This document shows positions 1 to 6,719 of a stretch of DNA of 6,777 bases, one piece after another. The notes below the pieces were generated by a model. It ran no database searches and was not told the origin of the DNA. It saw only the letters and a program-made list of their open reading frames with translations. Origin of the DNA: an uncultured Ruminococcus sp. (lineage in GTDB: Bacteria; Bacillota; Clostridia; Oscillospirales; Ruminococcaceae); the NCBI GenBank assembly GCA_946612185.1, contig CAMOEP010000124.1:1-6777 (forward strand), given 5' to 3'. Each line of letters starts with the position of its first letter. Within the stretch, counting starts at the first letter, position 1. The position numbers were made by a program, and so were the translations under genes.

Positions 1-624
1 GATGTTAACGTCCGCACAGGCAGGCTCGACCAGGAGCAGATGAAGTCACTAATGATTCAGGGGAATTTCCGGGCAGTCATAGACGCAACTCACCCCTACG
101 CCGCCGAAGCTACGGCGAATATCCGCTCTGCGGCGACGTTTTCCGGCACGCCCTACTACCGTCTTCTCCGGGACAGCACGGCGGTTTCCGGGGAAACTGC
201 CCGAAATCTCGATGAACTGGTGGAAATACTCAATCACGACGATTCTACTGTCCTCAGTACCCTCGGAAGCAAGTCACTTAGCGCTCTGACGAGGATAATC
301 GACTACCGTCGTAGAGTTTGGCTCAGACTTCTGCCAACTGAAACTATCCGGCAGGAGTGCGCAGAACTGGGCTTTGACGAGGATAAGCTGATTCTGGGAA
401 AAGGTCCATTTTCGGTTCAGCAGAACTCTGAGCATATCCGCCTGAGCGGTGCAGAGGTTCTGCTGACTAAAGAAAGCGGTCAGGCTGGTGGTTATCCACA
501 AAAAATAGAAGCCGCAAACCTCTGCGGAATCCGCACGCTGACCCTTGTGCGAGATGCTGAGGAAGGACTGTCCGCAGAGCAGATAAAACGCATAATATCG
601 CAGTTCAGGAGGGATTTTCAGTGA
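1..624 (+). CDS. cbiJ: Precorrin-6A reductase (CbiJ/CobK family), 5' end cut by window
   Basis: This enzyme reduces one double bond of the precorrin-6A macrocycle (cobalt-precorrin-6A in the anaerobic route) with NAD(P)H in the cytoplasm, during cobalamin ring synthesis. The frame is open from base 1, so the gene begins upstream; the first in-window ATG (40) lies inside the protein and has no ribosome binding site. The 207 residues seen lack roughly the first 45 of a family member of about 250, which would carry the dinucleotide-binding start. Family signatures visible: a GRLD segment at window residues 7-10, IDATHPYA at 27-34, a TLGSKSL stretch near the middle, and TKESG followed by GGYPQKIEAA in the C-terminal half. 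The stop overlaps the next gene by 4 bp (GTGA, 621-624), so it belongs to the cob operon. The choice of cbiJ over cobK rests on the Firmicute, probably anaerobic, context and is an inference. Confidence 0.9.
   Translation, partial: DVNVRTGRLDQEQMKSLMIQGNFRAVIDATHPYAAEATANIRSAATFSGTPYYRLLRDSTAVSGETARNLDELVEILNHDDSTVLSTLGSKSLSALTRIIDYRRRVWLRLLPTETIRQECAELGFDEDKLILGKGPFSVQQNSEHIRLSGAEVLLTKESGQAGGYPQKIEAANLCGIRTLTLVRDAEEGLSAEQIKRIISQFRRDFQ
607..613 (+). promoter_or_regulatory. Ribosome binding site of cbiET, supports GTG start
   Basis: AGGAGGG lies 7 bases before GTG 621, inside the end of the upstream reductase gene. This near-perfect Shine-Dalgarno, the 4-bp overlap and the family-typical N-terminus (MKVFIVGTG) together fix the GTG start. 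Confidence 0.88.
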
Positions 625-1799
625 AGGTTTTTATAGTCGGAACAGGCATCGGTGACCTGACTTTCAAGGCAAAAGCAGCCATTGACCAGGCGGATATTCT
701 CGTCGGCGCTCAACGCATGGTTGAACCGTTTTCTGCCACTGGAAAGCAGTTGTTCACCGCATACAAATCAGAGGAAATTGCCGATATACTGCGGAAATCC
801 AAAGCTGAGACTGCTGCTGTCCTCATGTCCGGTGACTGCGGATTTTTCAGCGGTGCAAAAAAACTCCTCCCCCTGCTCTGTGGTATGAAAGTCACCATTT
901 TCGGCGGTATTTCGTCACTTTCCGCACTTTGCAGCCGTGTCGGACTATCCTACGAGAATATCCGCTGTGTATCGCTTCACGGCAGAGCCGGAAATATCGC
1001 CATAAATGCCGCAATGAACGAAAAATGCTTCTTTTTGCTGGGCGGAAATATGGACGCTGCGGCGGTTTGCAGGCGCTTGACCGAATATGGTCTTGGGCGC
1101 ATGACCGTTCACATCGGTGAAAATCTGGGCTGCGAAACAGAGTGCGTCAGGTCGGGCTTTGCGGAGGATTTTACTGATATCCCCACCTGCCAGCTTTCTG
1201 TAATCATTTCTGAAAATTCTGAACAGATTTCATATATCCCTTCAGGAATTCCTGACGACGATTTTATACGCAGTACCATTCCTATGACCAAGTCCGTGGT
1301 TCGGTGTAATGCGGTCTCGGCGCTGAATATCCGCCAGAACGACGTGTGCTGGGATATTGGCTGCGGTACGGGGTCTATGTCCGTGGAAATGGCGTACCGC
1401 TGCCCTTTCGGTACGGTTTACTCGTTCGATAAAAAGCAGGACGCTGCTGCGTTGACAATGGAAAATGCCCGAAAATTCGCCTGCGATAACATCATTGTAT
1501 CAGTGGGAAATGCACCGGATATTCTCGCTGATGCTCCTGCGCCGGACAAGGTTTTCATCGGCGGAAGCAGCGGCAGTTTGCAGCAAATTTTCAAGGTCAT
1601 CATCACTAAAAATCCGGCGGCTGACATCCTGGTAACTGCCGTTACTTTGGACACGCTAAATGCCGCTGTCAGCGCATTTTCCAGCATTGGCAGGGAGTGC
1701 AGCATTACGCAGATTGCCGTTACTGACACCAAAAAAGTTGGCGGATATACCATGCTCCAGGCGCAAAACCCGGTATTCATCATAAGGGGGCTGAAATGA
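621..1799 (+). CDS. cbiET: Fused precorrin-6Y C5,15-methyltransferase / C12-decarboxylase (CbiE-CbiT)
   Basis: This is a two-domain cytoplasmic enzyme of corrin-ring synthesis, equivalent to CobL of the aerobic route. The CbiE half methylates C5; the CbiT half methylates C15 and removes the C12 acetate carboxylate, both using S-adenosylmethionine. Residues 1-200 are the CbiE (tetrapyrrole methylase) domain, with VGTGIGD at 6-12 and SGDCGFFSGA at 70-79. Residues 208-392 are CbiT, a class I Rossmann methyltransferase: it opens with the family-typical IPSGIPDDDF stretch at 206-215, has the SAM-binding DIGCGTGSMSVE at 245-256 and the family GNAPD at 296-300 and FIGGSSG at 312-318. The length of 392 residues fits the fusion with no truncation. 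GTG start after AGGAGGG; 4-bp overlaps at both ends indicate translational coupling. An oddity is Cys73 (and Ile10) where many CbiE proteins have proline; this is not expected to abolish function, though it is unproven. Confidence 0.93.
   Translation: MKVFIVGTGIGDLTFKAKAAIDQADILVGAQRMVEPFSATGKQLFTAYKSEEIADILRKSKAETAAVLMSGDCGFFSGAKKLLPLLCGMKVTIFGGISSLSALCSRVGLSYENIRCVSLHGRAGNIAINAAMNEKCFFLLGGNMDAAAVCRRLTEYGLGRMTVHIGENLGCETECVRSGFAEDFTDIPTCQLSVIISENSEQISYIPSGIPDDDFIRSTIPMTKSVVRCNAVSALNIRQNDVCWDIGCGTGSMSVEMAYRCPFGTVYSFDKKQDAAALTMENARKFACDNIIVSVGNAPDILADAPAPDKVFIGGSSGSLQQIFKVIITKNPAADILVTAVTLDTLNAAVSAFSSIGRECSITQIAVTDTKKVGGYTMLQAQNPVFIIRGLK
1784..1790 (+). promoter_or_regulatory. Ribosome binding site of cbiA
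   Basis: AAGGGGG lies 5 bases before ATG 1796 and within the last codons of cbiET. With the ATGA overlap (1796-1799) it supports this start, which also puts the Walker A motif at the usual position very near the N-terminus. Confidence 0.75.
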
Positions 1800-3109
1800 A
1801 CAGGTTCATGATCGCCGGAACTAAGAGCGGCTGCGGAAAAACCACGATTACTTGCGCAATTCTCGCTGCGATGAAGGCGAGAGGTCTGGACACCTGTGCT
1901 TTCAAGGCTGGTCCTGACTACATAGACCCTGGTTTTCACAGGCGTGCGCTGGGAACGCCTTCTCACAATCTGGACATTTTTTTCTGTACAAGTGACACTG
2001 TCCGCAGGCTGCTTTCGGAGTATTCTGGTCGATATACCGTCATCGAGGGCGTTATGGGATACTATGACGGCGGCGACACTTCTGCACACCATACTGCTGA
2101 AATTTCTGAAACGAATTCAGTTATTGTTATTGACTGCCAGGGTATGAGCGACTCTATCGGTGCTGTCATGAGCGGTTATCTGAACTATCGCAAACCCAGT
2201 AATATCGCCGGTTTCATCTTTAATCGCCTGCCAGCAACACTTGTGGACATGGTGAAAAAGCTGTGCAAGGATATGGGTACGGAATTCTTCGGTGCATTTC
2301 CTCGCTCCAATATCTCCTTTGACAGCCGTCATCTGGGACTTGTTCAGGCTCAGGAAACTGAAAGTTTACAAGCAAAACTGAACAAACTTGCAGAAATTGC
2401 TGAACAAAACCTGTACATTGACAAGCTTCTCACCCTTACCGGCGGCAAATTCGACAGGTGTCTATTTGAGAATATCCACCCAAGCCATGATATCACAATT
2501 GCCGTGGCTATGGACGACGCTTTCAGCTTTATATACCCGGAAAACCTCGATATTCTGCGCAATCTTGGCTGCCGCATCGTCACGTTTTCTCCTCTTGCTG
2601 ATCCAAGTGTCCCGGAGGCTGACGGGCTTATCCTCTCCGGCGGTTACCCGGAACTTCACCTTGAAAAACTCGCCGGAAATTCCAGTATGCTCGCCAGCGT
2701 CAGACAGTTTTACGAAAGCGGCAAACCAGTTATCGCTGAATGTGGCGGATTTATGTACCTGACCCACAGCATATCCTCGGAAAGCGGCAGGTTGTTCCCT
2801 ATGGTGGGAGCGCTGCCAGGTGACTGTATAAAGGGCGATAGATTGCGAAATTTCGGCTATGTTACACTTGAACCAGCATATGACAGCCTGCTTTTCCGGA
2901 AGGGGCAGACCGTTCCTGCGCATGAATTTCACTACTGGCAATGCAGTCAGTCCGGTGACGCTTTCAATGCCGTGAAACGTGACGGACGCTGCTGGGTCAC
3001 CGGGTACGCTTCACCGACCATTTATGCCGGTTTTCCGCACCTCTATTTCTGGGCTGACCCTGAAATTCCCAAACGCTTTGTACAAAAGTGCGCAAGCATT
3101 AAATGTTAG
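1796..3109 (+). CDS. cbiA: Cobyrinic acid a,c-diamide synthase (CbiA)
   Basis: This enzyme amidates the c and then the a carboxylate of (cob(II))yrinic acid, using ATP and ammonia released from glutamine, in the cytoplasm. The N-terminal half is a P-loop amidoligase: Walker A GTKSGCGKTT at 8-17, AGPDYIDPGFH at 38-48 (family signature) and IEGVMGYYDG at 83-92. AMDDAFSFIYPENLDIL at 238-254 marks the linker to the glutamine amidotransferase domain, which has LILSGGYPELH at 278-288, the nucleophile Cys316 in AECGG, HEFHYW at 376-381 and a C-terminal AGFPHLYF (411-418) whose His415 is the likely catalytic histidine. The 437 residues fit a complete family member (usually about 450). It is the last gene of the cob operon here; a separate promoter follows. 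The HEFHY motif and the position next to cbiET favour CbiA over the related CobQ/CbiP cobyric acid synthase and over CfbB of coenzyme F430 synthesis. Confidence 0.94.
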   Translation: MNRFMIAGTKSGCGKTTITCAILAAMKARGLDTCAFKAGPDYIDPGFHRRALGTPSHNLDIFFCTSDTVRRLLSEYSGRYTVIEGVMGYYDGGDTSAHHTAEISETNSVIVIDCQGMSDSIGAVMSGYLNYRKPSNIAGFIFNRLPATLVDMVKKLCKDMGTEFFGAFPRSNISFDSRHLGLVQAQETESLQAKLNKLAEIAEQNLYIDKLLTLTGGKFDRCLFENIHPSHDITIAVAMDDAFSFIYPENLDILRNLGCRIVTFSPLADPSVPEADGLILSGGYPELHLEKLAGNSSMLASVRQFYESGKPVIAECGGFMYLTHSISSESGRLFPMVGALPGDCIKGDRLRNFGYVTLEPAYDSLLFRKGQTVPAHEFHYWQCSQSGDAFNAVKRDGRCWVTGYASPTIYAGFPHLYFWADPEIPKRFVQKCASIKC

Positions 3110-3124
3110 CAATATTTGCTCGTT
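3108..3124 (+). terminator. Weak hairpin after cbiA, possible inefficient terminator
   Basis: AGCAA (3108-3112), a TAT loop and TTGCT (3116-3120) form a 5-bp stem overlapping the cbiA stop codon, followed by CG and only four T. This is the only terminator-like element between cbiA and the next promoter. It is short, AT-rich and has a tight loop, so it may be chance. Confidence 0.22.
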
Positions 3125-3151
3125 TTGTCCACCAATTTCACAATATTCGGG

Positions 3152-3179
3152 TTGACGTGTACATTCTTTTGTGTATAAT
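3152..3179 (+). promoter_or_regulatory. Sigma-A-type promoter of the dockerin esterase gene
   Basis: TTGACG (3152-3157) and a perfect TATAAT (3174-3179) are separated by 16 bp, giving an expected transcription start near 3186 and a leader of about 34 bases. The surrounding 110-bp intergenic region is AT-rich compared with the flanking genes. No operator could be identified with confidence. Confidence 0.78.
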
Positions 3180-3203
3180 ATATGTATAGGGAAATTATTT
3201 TGC

Positions 3204-3210
3204 AGAGGAG
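3204..3210 (+). promoter_or_regulatory. Ribosome binding site that fixes the esterase start at ATG 3220
   Basis: AGAGGAG is 9 bases before ATG 3220. An in-frame TTG at 3211 would touch the Shine-Dalgarno directly and cannot be served by it, so the TTG reading is rejected and the protein begins MRYKKLASLL. Confidence 0.85.
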
Positions 3211-3219
3211 TTGGTCAAA

Positions 3220-5100
3220 ATGAGATATAAAAAACTTGCTTCATTACTCGTCCCGGCGGTCATGCTCGCTTCCTACGGTTCTTTCATTCCGTATAACTGC
3301 GCTTGCGCTGCTGACGGAACATTATTCAATGACAGCTTTGAGGGCAGTACCGATAGCTGGACTGGCAGAGGTGCGGCTTCCGTAAAAGTCAGCGGTGACG
3401 AATCTTTCGAGGGCACAAGTTCACTGTTCGTTAGCGGCAGAACTTCCGCCTGGAACGGCGCTTGCAAGGAACTTTCTGCCGACTTCGTTCCCGGCACCGA
3501 GTACAGTTTCAGCGCTAATGTTAAATTTACCTCCGGCGGCACTTCTGATATGTTCTACATGAAACTCCAGTACAAGGACGCTTCCGGTACTGTCAACTAT
3601 TCCGGCATCGCTGAGGCGGAGACTATGAAGGGCGAATGGGTTCAGCTTGCGAACACTAACTACCTTATCCCGGCGGACGCTACCGATATCCAGATATATG
3701 TGGAAACAGCTAACAGTACCAACAATTTCTACCTTGACGACGTTACGGCGGCTGCGGCTGGTACTGTAATCAAAGGCTCAGGCGGCCCGAAAAAGCTTAT
3801 CTACGGCGACCTGAATTACGACCAGAAAATCAACGCTTTTGACGTGGCTATGGAACGTGAACTTCTCGCTAAAGATATTGTTGACAAATCTGCTGAAAAG
3901 GCTGCGGACGTTGACCACGACGGAAATATCGGCGTAAGTGACCTGGTTCTGCTGGAGGAGTACGTCATGGGCATCACCGATCATTTCCCAGAACCGCCTA
4001 AGCCTGACAACAAGTGGGACGACTATCAGGAAACTGCTTCCGCTCAGGAACTCGGTTTCTGGAAGGACTCTATCTGCTCAATGGGCAATACATATCGCCT
4101 TACCAACAAGCTTGAAGCCGCACAGCAGGGCGCTCCCCTGACTCTTGCGTACCTGGGAGGATCAATAACCGAGGGTAAAAAGTACTCCTCGCCTTTCTCC
4201 GCATATATCAAGGACAACTTTGCCGCCGGTTCATTCACCGAGGTCAACGCCGGTATGTCAGGCACTTCTTCAGTGGTCGGACTCGTCCGCAGTGAAAAGG
4301 ACATCGTCAGCAAGAATCCCGACATCATCGTTATGGAGTTCTCCGTCAATGACCATGAGGATATCCTCTATAAGAAGTCCTTTGAAAGCTGCGTGAAGAA
4401 GTTCCTCGAACTGCCCAACGAACCGGCTGTTATCGTGCTTATCAACCGCTCTAAGGGCGGATTCTCAAGTCAGGCTCAAATGGAGAAGATCGGCAGAAAT
4501 ATGGACGTTCCGATCATCAGTATGGACAATGCTCTCACTAAGGCTTTCAACAGTGGCTATCTCTCCCCCTCTGACTACTATACCGACGAATATCACCCCC
4601 ACGACGCAGGCGGTAAACTTATCTCAAACTGCATGGCTTACTTCGTTCGTCAGGCTATGCGCACCGAAAACCGTTCTGATTCCTACACTATCCCAACTAC
4701 TGCCGCTTTCGGAACTGAGTACGAAACTTGTGTGAATACTATGCCAAGTGATCTGGAGAACTTCAATGCAGGTTCATTTGCCGCTGGTCAGGGCTACGGC
4801 TCTCTCCCCTACGGCTATACTTTCCAGAAATTCAGCAACAATACTCCCATGACATTCAAGACCACTGGTAAGGGTCTTATCATCGTGTTCAAGGCTGACA
4901 GCAAGGACGGAATGGGCAATATCCTCGTCACTGTAAACGGCAAGACCACTACCATTAAGGGCAAAAAACTCTACACCTGGGGCGGCCCTGACGCTGAACT
5001 CGGTTACTACCAGGATATGTCCGGTGAACTGGACGTTTCAATTAAAATGGAGAACGCCGGCAGCGACTTCACTATCTGGGGTCTGGGCGTTATCAAATAA
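3220..5100 (+). CDS. Secreted cellulosomal SGNH/GDSL esterase with CBM22-like module and internal dockerin
   Basis: A secreted protein of 626 residues, probably a carbohydrate esterase removing acyl (likely acetyl) groups from plant cell-wall polysaccharide while docked on a cellulosome; the substrate is inferred. Layout: signal peptide 1-30 (basic MRYKK, hydrophobic core, likely cleavage after CACA); CBM22-like β-sandwich about 33-178, with WTGRG at 47-51 and VSGRTSAWNG at 71-80; type I dockerin about 193-253 with two calcium loops (Asp197, Asn199, Asp201, Asn205, Asp208; and Asp230, Asp232, Asp234, Asn236, Asp241); proline-rich linker EPPKP; SGNH hydrolase about 275-482; unassigned C-terminal domain about 485-626. 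Likely catalytic residues are Ser315 in GGSIT, oxyanion-hole Gly345 or Gly348 and Asn377 (FSVND), and Asp456/His459 in DEYHP. The dockerin lies between modules rather than at an end. The gene is monocistronic, with its own promoter and terminator. The esterase fold is secure; the CAZy family is not assigned. Confidence 0.9.
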   Translation: MRYKKLASLLVPAVMLASYGSFIPYNCACAADGTLFNDSFEGSTDSWTGRGAASVKVSGDESFEGTSSLFVSGRTSAWNGACKELSADFVPGTEYSFSANVKFTSGGTSDMFYMKLQYKDASGTVNYSGIAEAETMKGEWVQLANTNYLIPADATDIQIYVETANSTNNFYLDDVTAAAAGTVIKGSGGPKKLIYGDLNYDQKINAFDVAMERELLAKDIVDKSAEKAADVDHDGNIGVSDLVLLEEYVMGITDHFPEPPKPDNKWDDYQETASAQELGFWKDSICSMGNTYRLTNKLEAAQQGAPLTLAYLGGSITEGKKYSSPFSAYIKDNFAAGSFTEVNAGMSGTSSVVGLVRSEKDIVSKNPDIIVMEFSVNDHEDILYKKSFESCVKKFLELPNEPAVIVLINRSKGGFSSQAQMEKIGRNMDVPIISMDNALTKAFNSGYLSPSDYYTDEYHPHDAGGKLISNCMAYFVRQAMRTENRSDSYTIPTTAAFGTEYETCVNTMPSDLENFNAGSFAAGQGYGSLPYGYTFQKFSNNTPMTFKTTGKGLIIVFKADSKDGMGNILVTVNGKTTTIKGKKLYTWGGPDAELGYYQDMSGELDVSIKMENAGSDFTIWGLGVIK

Positions 5101-5111
5101 TATATAACAAA

Positions 5112-5147
5112 TCCGGAAACAGAATTTTACTGTTTCCGGACTTTTTT
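5112..5147 (+). terminator. Rho-independent terminator of the esterase gene
   Basis: TCCGGAAACAG (5112-5122) pairs perfectly over 11 bp with CTGTTTCCGGA (5130-5140) around a 7-base loop, followed by C and six T (5142-5147), starting 12 bases after the stop codon. The hairpin also forms on the minus strand, where a short TTTGTT follows, so it may additionally stop transcription of the convergent regulator gene, whose stop is about 140 bases away. The remaining 5148-5278 shows no gene and no better minus-strand terminator. Confidence 0.93.
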
Positions 5148-5278
5148 CAGCATAAAGCATTCTCCTCACACTGACATTAATGCATAACACTCCACCAGAA
5201 TCGCACCTATGAACAAAATCGAAGAAAAAATGATTCCGGATCAATTTTACAATTCTCCTTTATTATAAAGACCAACCC

Positions 5279-6619
5279 TTATTCCAGCAAGCCTCTGAAC
5301 GCCATAACGATTCCGGGGTGTTCAAAACGGAACGAAACGCAGGGGTCAGCGAGTTTGTTTATAATAACGCTATTGTGTCCGGCGAAAACCTCCGTGCTGC
5401 CGAACCTGCCGGATACTGCCGTTTCTTCCGGGTATCGCAGTTCACTGGAAATGGTCAGGAGCGGTCGGCTGTCGTCGAGCATGACTGAGAATTCGTCCTC
5501 AAGAACCCCCAGTTGCTCCTCGTCGGAAATGTAGCTTACAACGCCCTCTGAACCAGTTGGCGCAAATCCGACTACTGCCGCATTTCCGGGGCATATGAAC
5601 AAGGTGTGCGAGAACCTGTCGCCACATTCCTTCTGGCTGTAAAACGGGCTTATGAATCCTGTCATATAAAACGGCAGCCAGCTTTTTATCATTTCCAGTA
5701 TCTCAGGGATATTCCGGCTGATGCTGTGTATCACACTTATCGGTATGCCAAGCTTTACGCACCTTGCCATAAGCGATGTCCACTGCGGGAGATAATGCTC
5801 CGTGAGCCACTCGCTGCTGTTGTCGGAGTAGAGCATAAGCCGCTTACCCTGCTGAACGCCGATAAGAAGCCGTGCAACTGCGCTTTGCATACCACTTGTA
5901 CCGTAGTAGCAGTTGCCGTGTGCGTCGCTTATGAGGAGCGGTATTCCCGGAATGTACGTCAGTTCCGGCATCTGCTCGATACACATTATGAAACTGCGGA
6001 CAGCGGCGGCGGTGATATTATCAGTGAATCCGCACATCCAGTCACGAATGGTGGAGTCGTCGATACTCTCCGGCGGTATGGACGTAAGGTCGATAAGCTC
6101 GTTGATGTGCTGGTCATCGACTATTTTCCGGAAAAGTGCCTGACATATGCGAACCAGTGAGTCAGAGCCGGACTTAGGAAGCCGCTGACCGTTGTGGAGG
6201 CGTGAAAGGTAGGAATAATCCGTTCCGGAAGCTTCGCTGAGCTGGCGGTTATTCATACCTGCCAGTGCCATAAGCATATCAAGCCGCTTGCCGAAAATGT
6301 CACGGCGTTTCTCATGCTCCGCAATTTTACTTGCGCTCCGGCTGGAATACAGCCACTCCTTCACTGCATCTGCAAGCGCCTGTTCATCGGTGCTGTCGCA
6401 ATGGACCAGCTTTCCCAGTTTCAAAAGCTGGTCAGTCTCGGCAGCGAATATAACAAGTCCCTCCACGAACTTGGCAATAGTAGGGCTTTCCTTCTTGGGA
6501 ACTCTCGAACCGCTGCGTATGCGGCTTATGGACGTGGGGGAATAATCAGTCAGACTGGCTATGTCAACACTTCCGGCATTCAGGGTGTTCATAAGCAGGT
6601 CAATTTTCTCACTCAGCAT
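5279..6619 (-). CDS. Tandem helix-turn-helix (XRE-like) DNA-binding protein with large C-terminal domain of unknown function
   Basis: A predicted cytoplasmic DNA-binding protein of 446 residues, probably a transcriptional regulator; target and signal are unknown. It has two XRE-like helix-turn-helix modules. The first is at about 3-43, with recognition region LTDYSPTSISRIRSGSRVP (23-41). The second is at about 109-149, with SGTDYSYLSRLHNGQRLP (131-148). Each is followed by a helical stretch ending in a similar tryptophan-bearing segment (KEWL 87-90, RDWM 192-195), so a unit of about 90 residues appears duplicated. Residues about 215-446 form a soluble mixed α/β region with a distinctive SWLPFYMTGFISPFY (313-327); I do not recognise the family. 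No membrane segment or signal peptide is seen. The start at ATG 6619 is preferred over ATG 6640 because AAGGAG lies 9 bases before it and the predicted transcript start is about 3 bases from 6640. It is convergent with the esterase gene and sits alone on its strand, so regulation of the esterase is possible but not shown. Confidence 0.82.
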   Translation of the reverse strand: MLSEKIDLLMNTLNAGSVDIASLTDYSPTSISRIRSGSRVPKKESPTIAKFVEGLVIFAAETDQLLKLGKLVHCDSTDEQALADAVKEWLYSSRSASKIAEHEKRRDIFGKRLDMLMALAGMNNRQLSEASGTDYSYLSRLHNGQRLPKSGSDSLVRICQALFRKIVDDQHINELIDLTSIPPESIDDSTIRDWMCGFTDNITAAAVRSFIMCIEQMPELTYIPGIPLLISDAHGNCYYGTSGMQSAVARLLIGVQQGKRLMLYSDNSSEWLTEHYLPQWTSLMARCVKLGIPISVIHSISRNIPEILEMIKSWLPFYMTGFISPFYSQKECGDRFSHTLFICPGNAAVVGFAPTGSEGVVSYISDEEQLGVLEDEFSVMLDDSRPLLTISSELRYPEETAVSGRFGSTEVFAGHNSVIINKLADPCVSFRFEHPGIVMAFRGLLE

Positions 6620-6628
6620 TACAAAATA

Positions 6629-6634
6629 CTCCTT
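6629..6634 (-). promoter_or_regulatory. Ribosome binding site that decides the regulator start at 6619
   Basis: On the minus strand AAGGAG is followed after 9 bases by ATG 6619. It lies downstream of the alternative ATG 6640, which has only an AT-rich, Shine-Dalgarno-free sequence before it. This argues that the first seven codons of the longer reading are leader, not protein. Confidence 0.78.
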
Positions 6635-6649
6635 GGGCATTTTTCTACT

Positions 6650-6678
6650 ATTGTACCATACTTTTCAAAAATAATCAA
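6650..6678 (-). promoter_or_regulatory. Promoter of the regulator gene (extended -10)
   Basis: Read on the minus strand, TTGATT (6673-6678) and TACAAT (6650-6655) are 17 bp apart, with TGG directly before the -10 box, forming an extended -10 element. Transcription is expected to start near 6643, giving a leader of about 24 bases before ATG 6619. Confidence 0.72.
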
Positions 6679-6690
6679 GTCTCGCATTTA

Positions 6691-6719
6691 TAAAAATCAG
6701 GACAGCTTGTTTTTCTGTC
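6691..6719 (-). terminator. Weak minus-strand hairpin with T-run, possible end of an upstream gene
   Basis: On the minus strand GACAG (6715-6719) and CTGTC (6701-6705) form a perfect 5-bp stem with a 9-base loop, followed within three bases by ATTTTTA. It lies just upstream of the regulator promoter, where a terminator for a gene beyond the window edge could sit. The stem is short, so the call is tentative. Confidence 0.25.

Noticed and set aside
1418..2092. Long minus-strand open frame (224 codons) across the cbiET/cbiA junction
   Set aside because: It is antisense to two well-supported genes with full family motifs, has no recognisable protein features and no promoter or Shine-Dalgarno I can see.
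3211..3213. TTG as start of the dockerin esterase
   Set aside because: It directly abuts the Shine-Dalgarno AGAGGAG; ATG 3220 has correct spacing and gives a normal signal peptide.
1..3219. Cobalamin riboswitch
   Set aside because: No intergenic space exists between the cob genes, and the short region before the esterase has no riboswitch-like conserved elements; any such element would be upstream of the window.
5258..5270. Palindrome CTTTATTATAAAG just downstream of the regulator stop
   Set aside because: AT-only core with a one-base centre, no T-run after it on either strand; likely chance in AT-rich sequence.
5606..6160. Plus-strand open frame (184 codons) inside the regulator gene
   Set aside because: Antisense shadow of the HTH protein; composition rich in His, Cys and Arg with no domain pattern.
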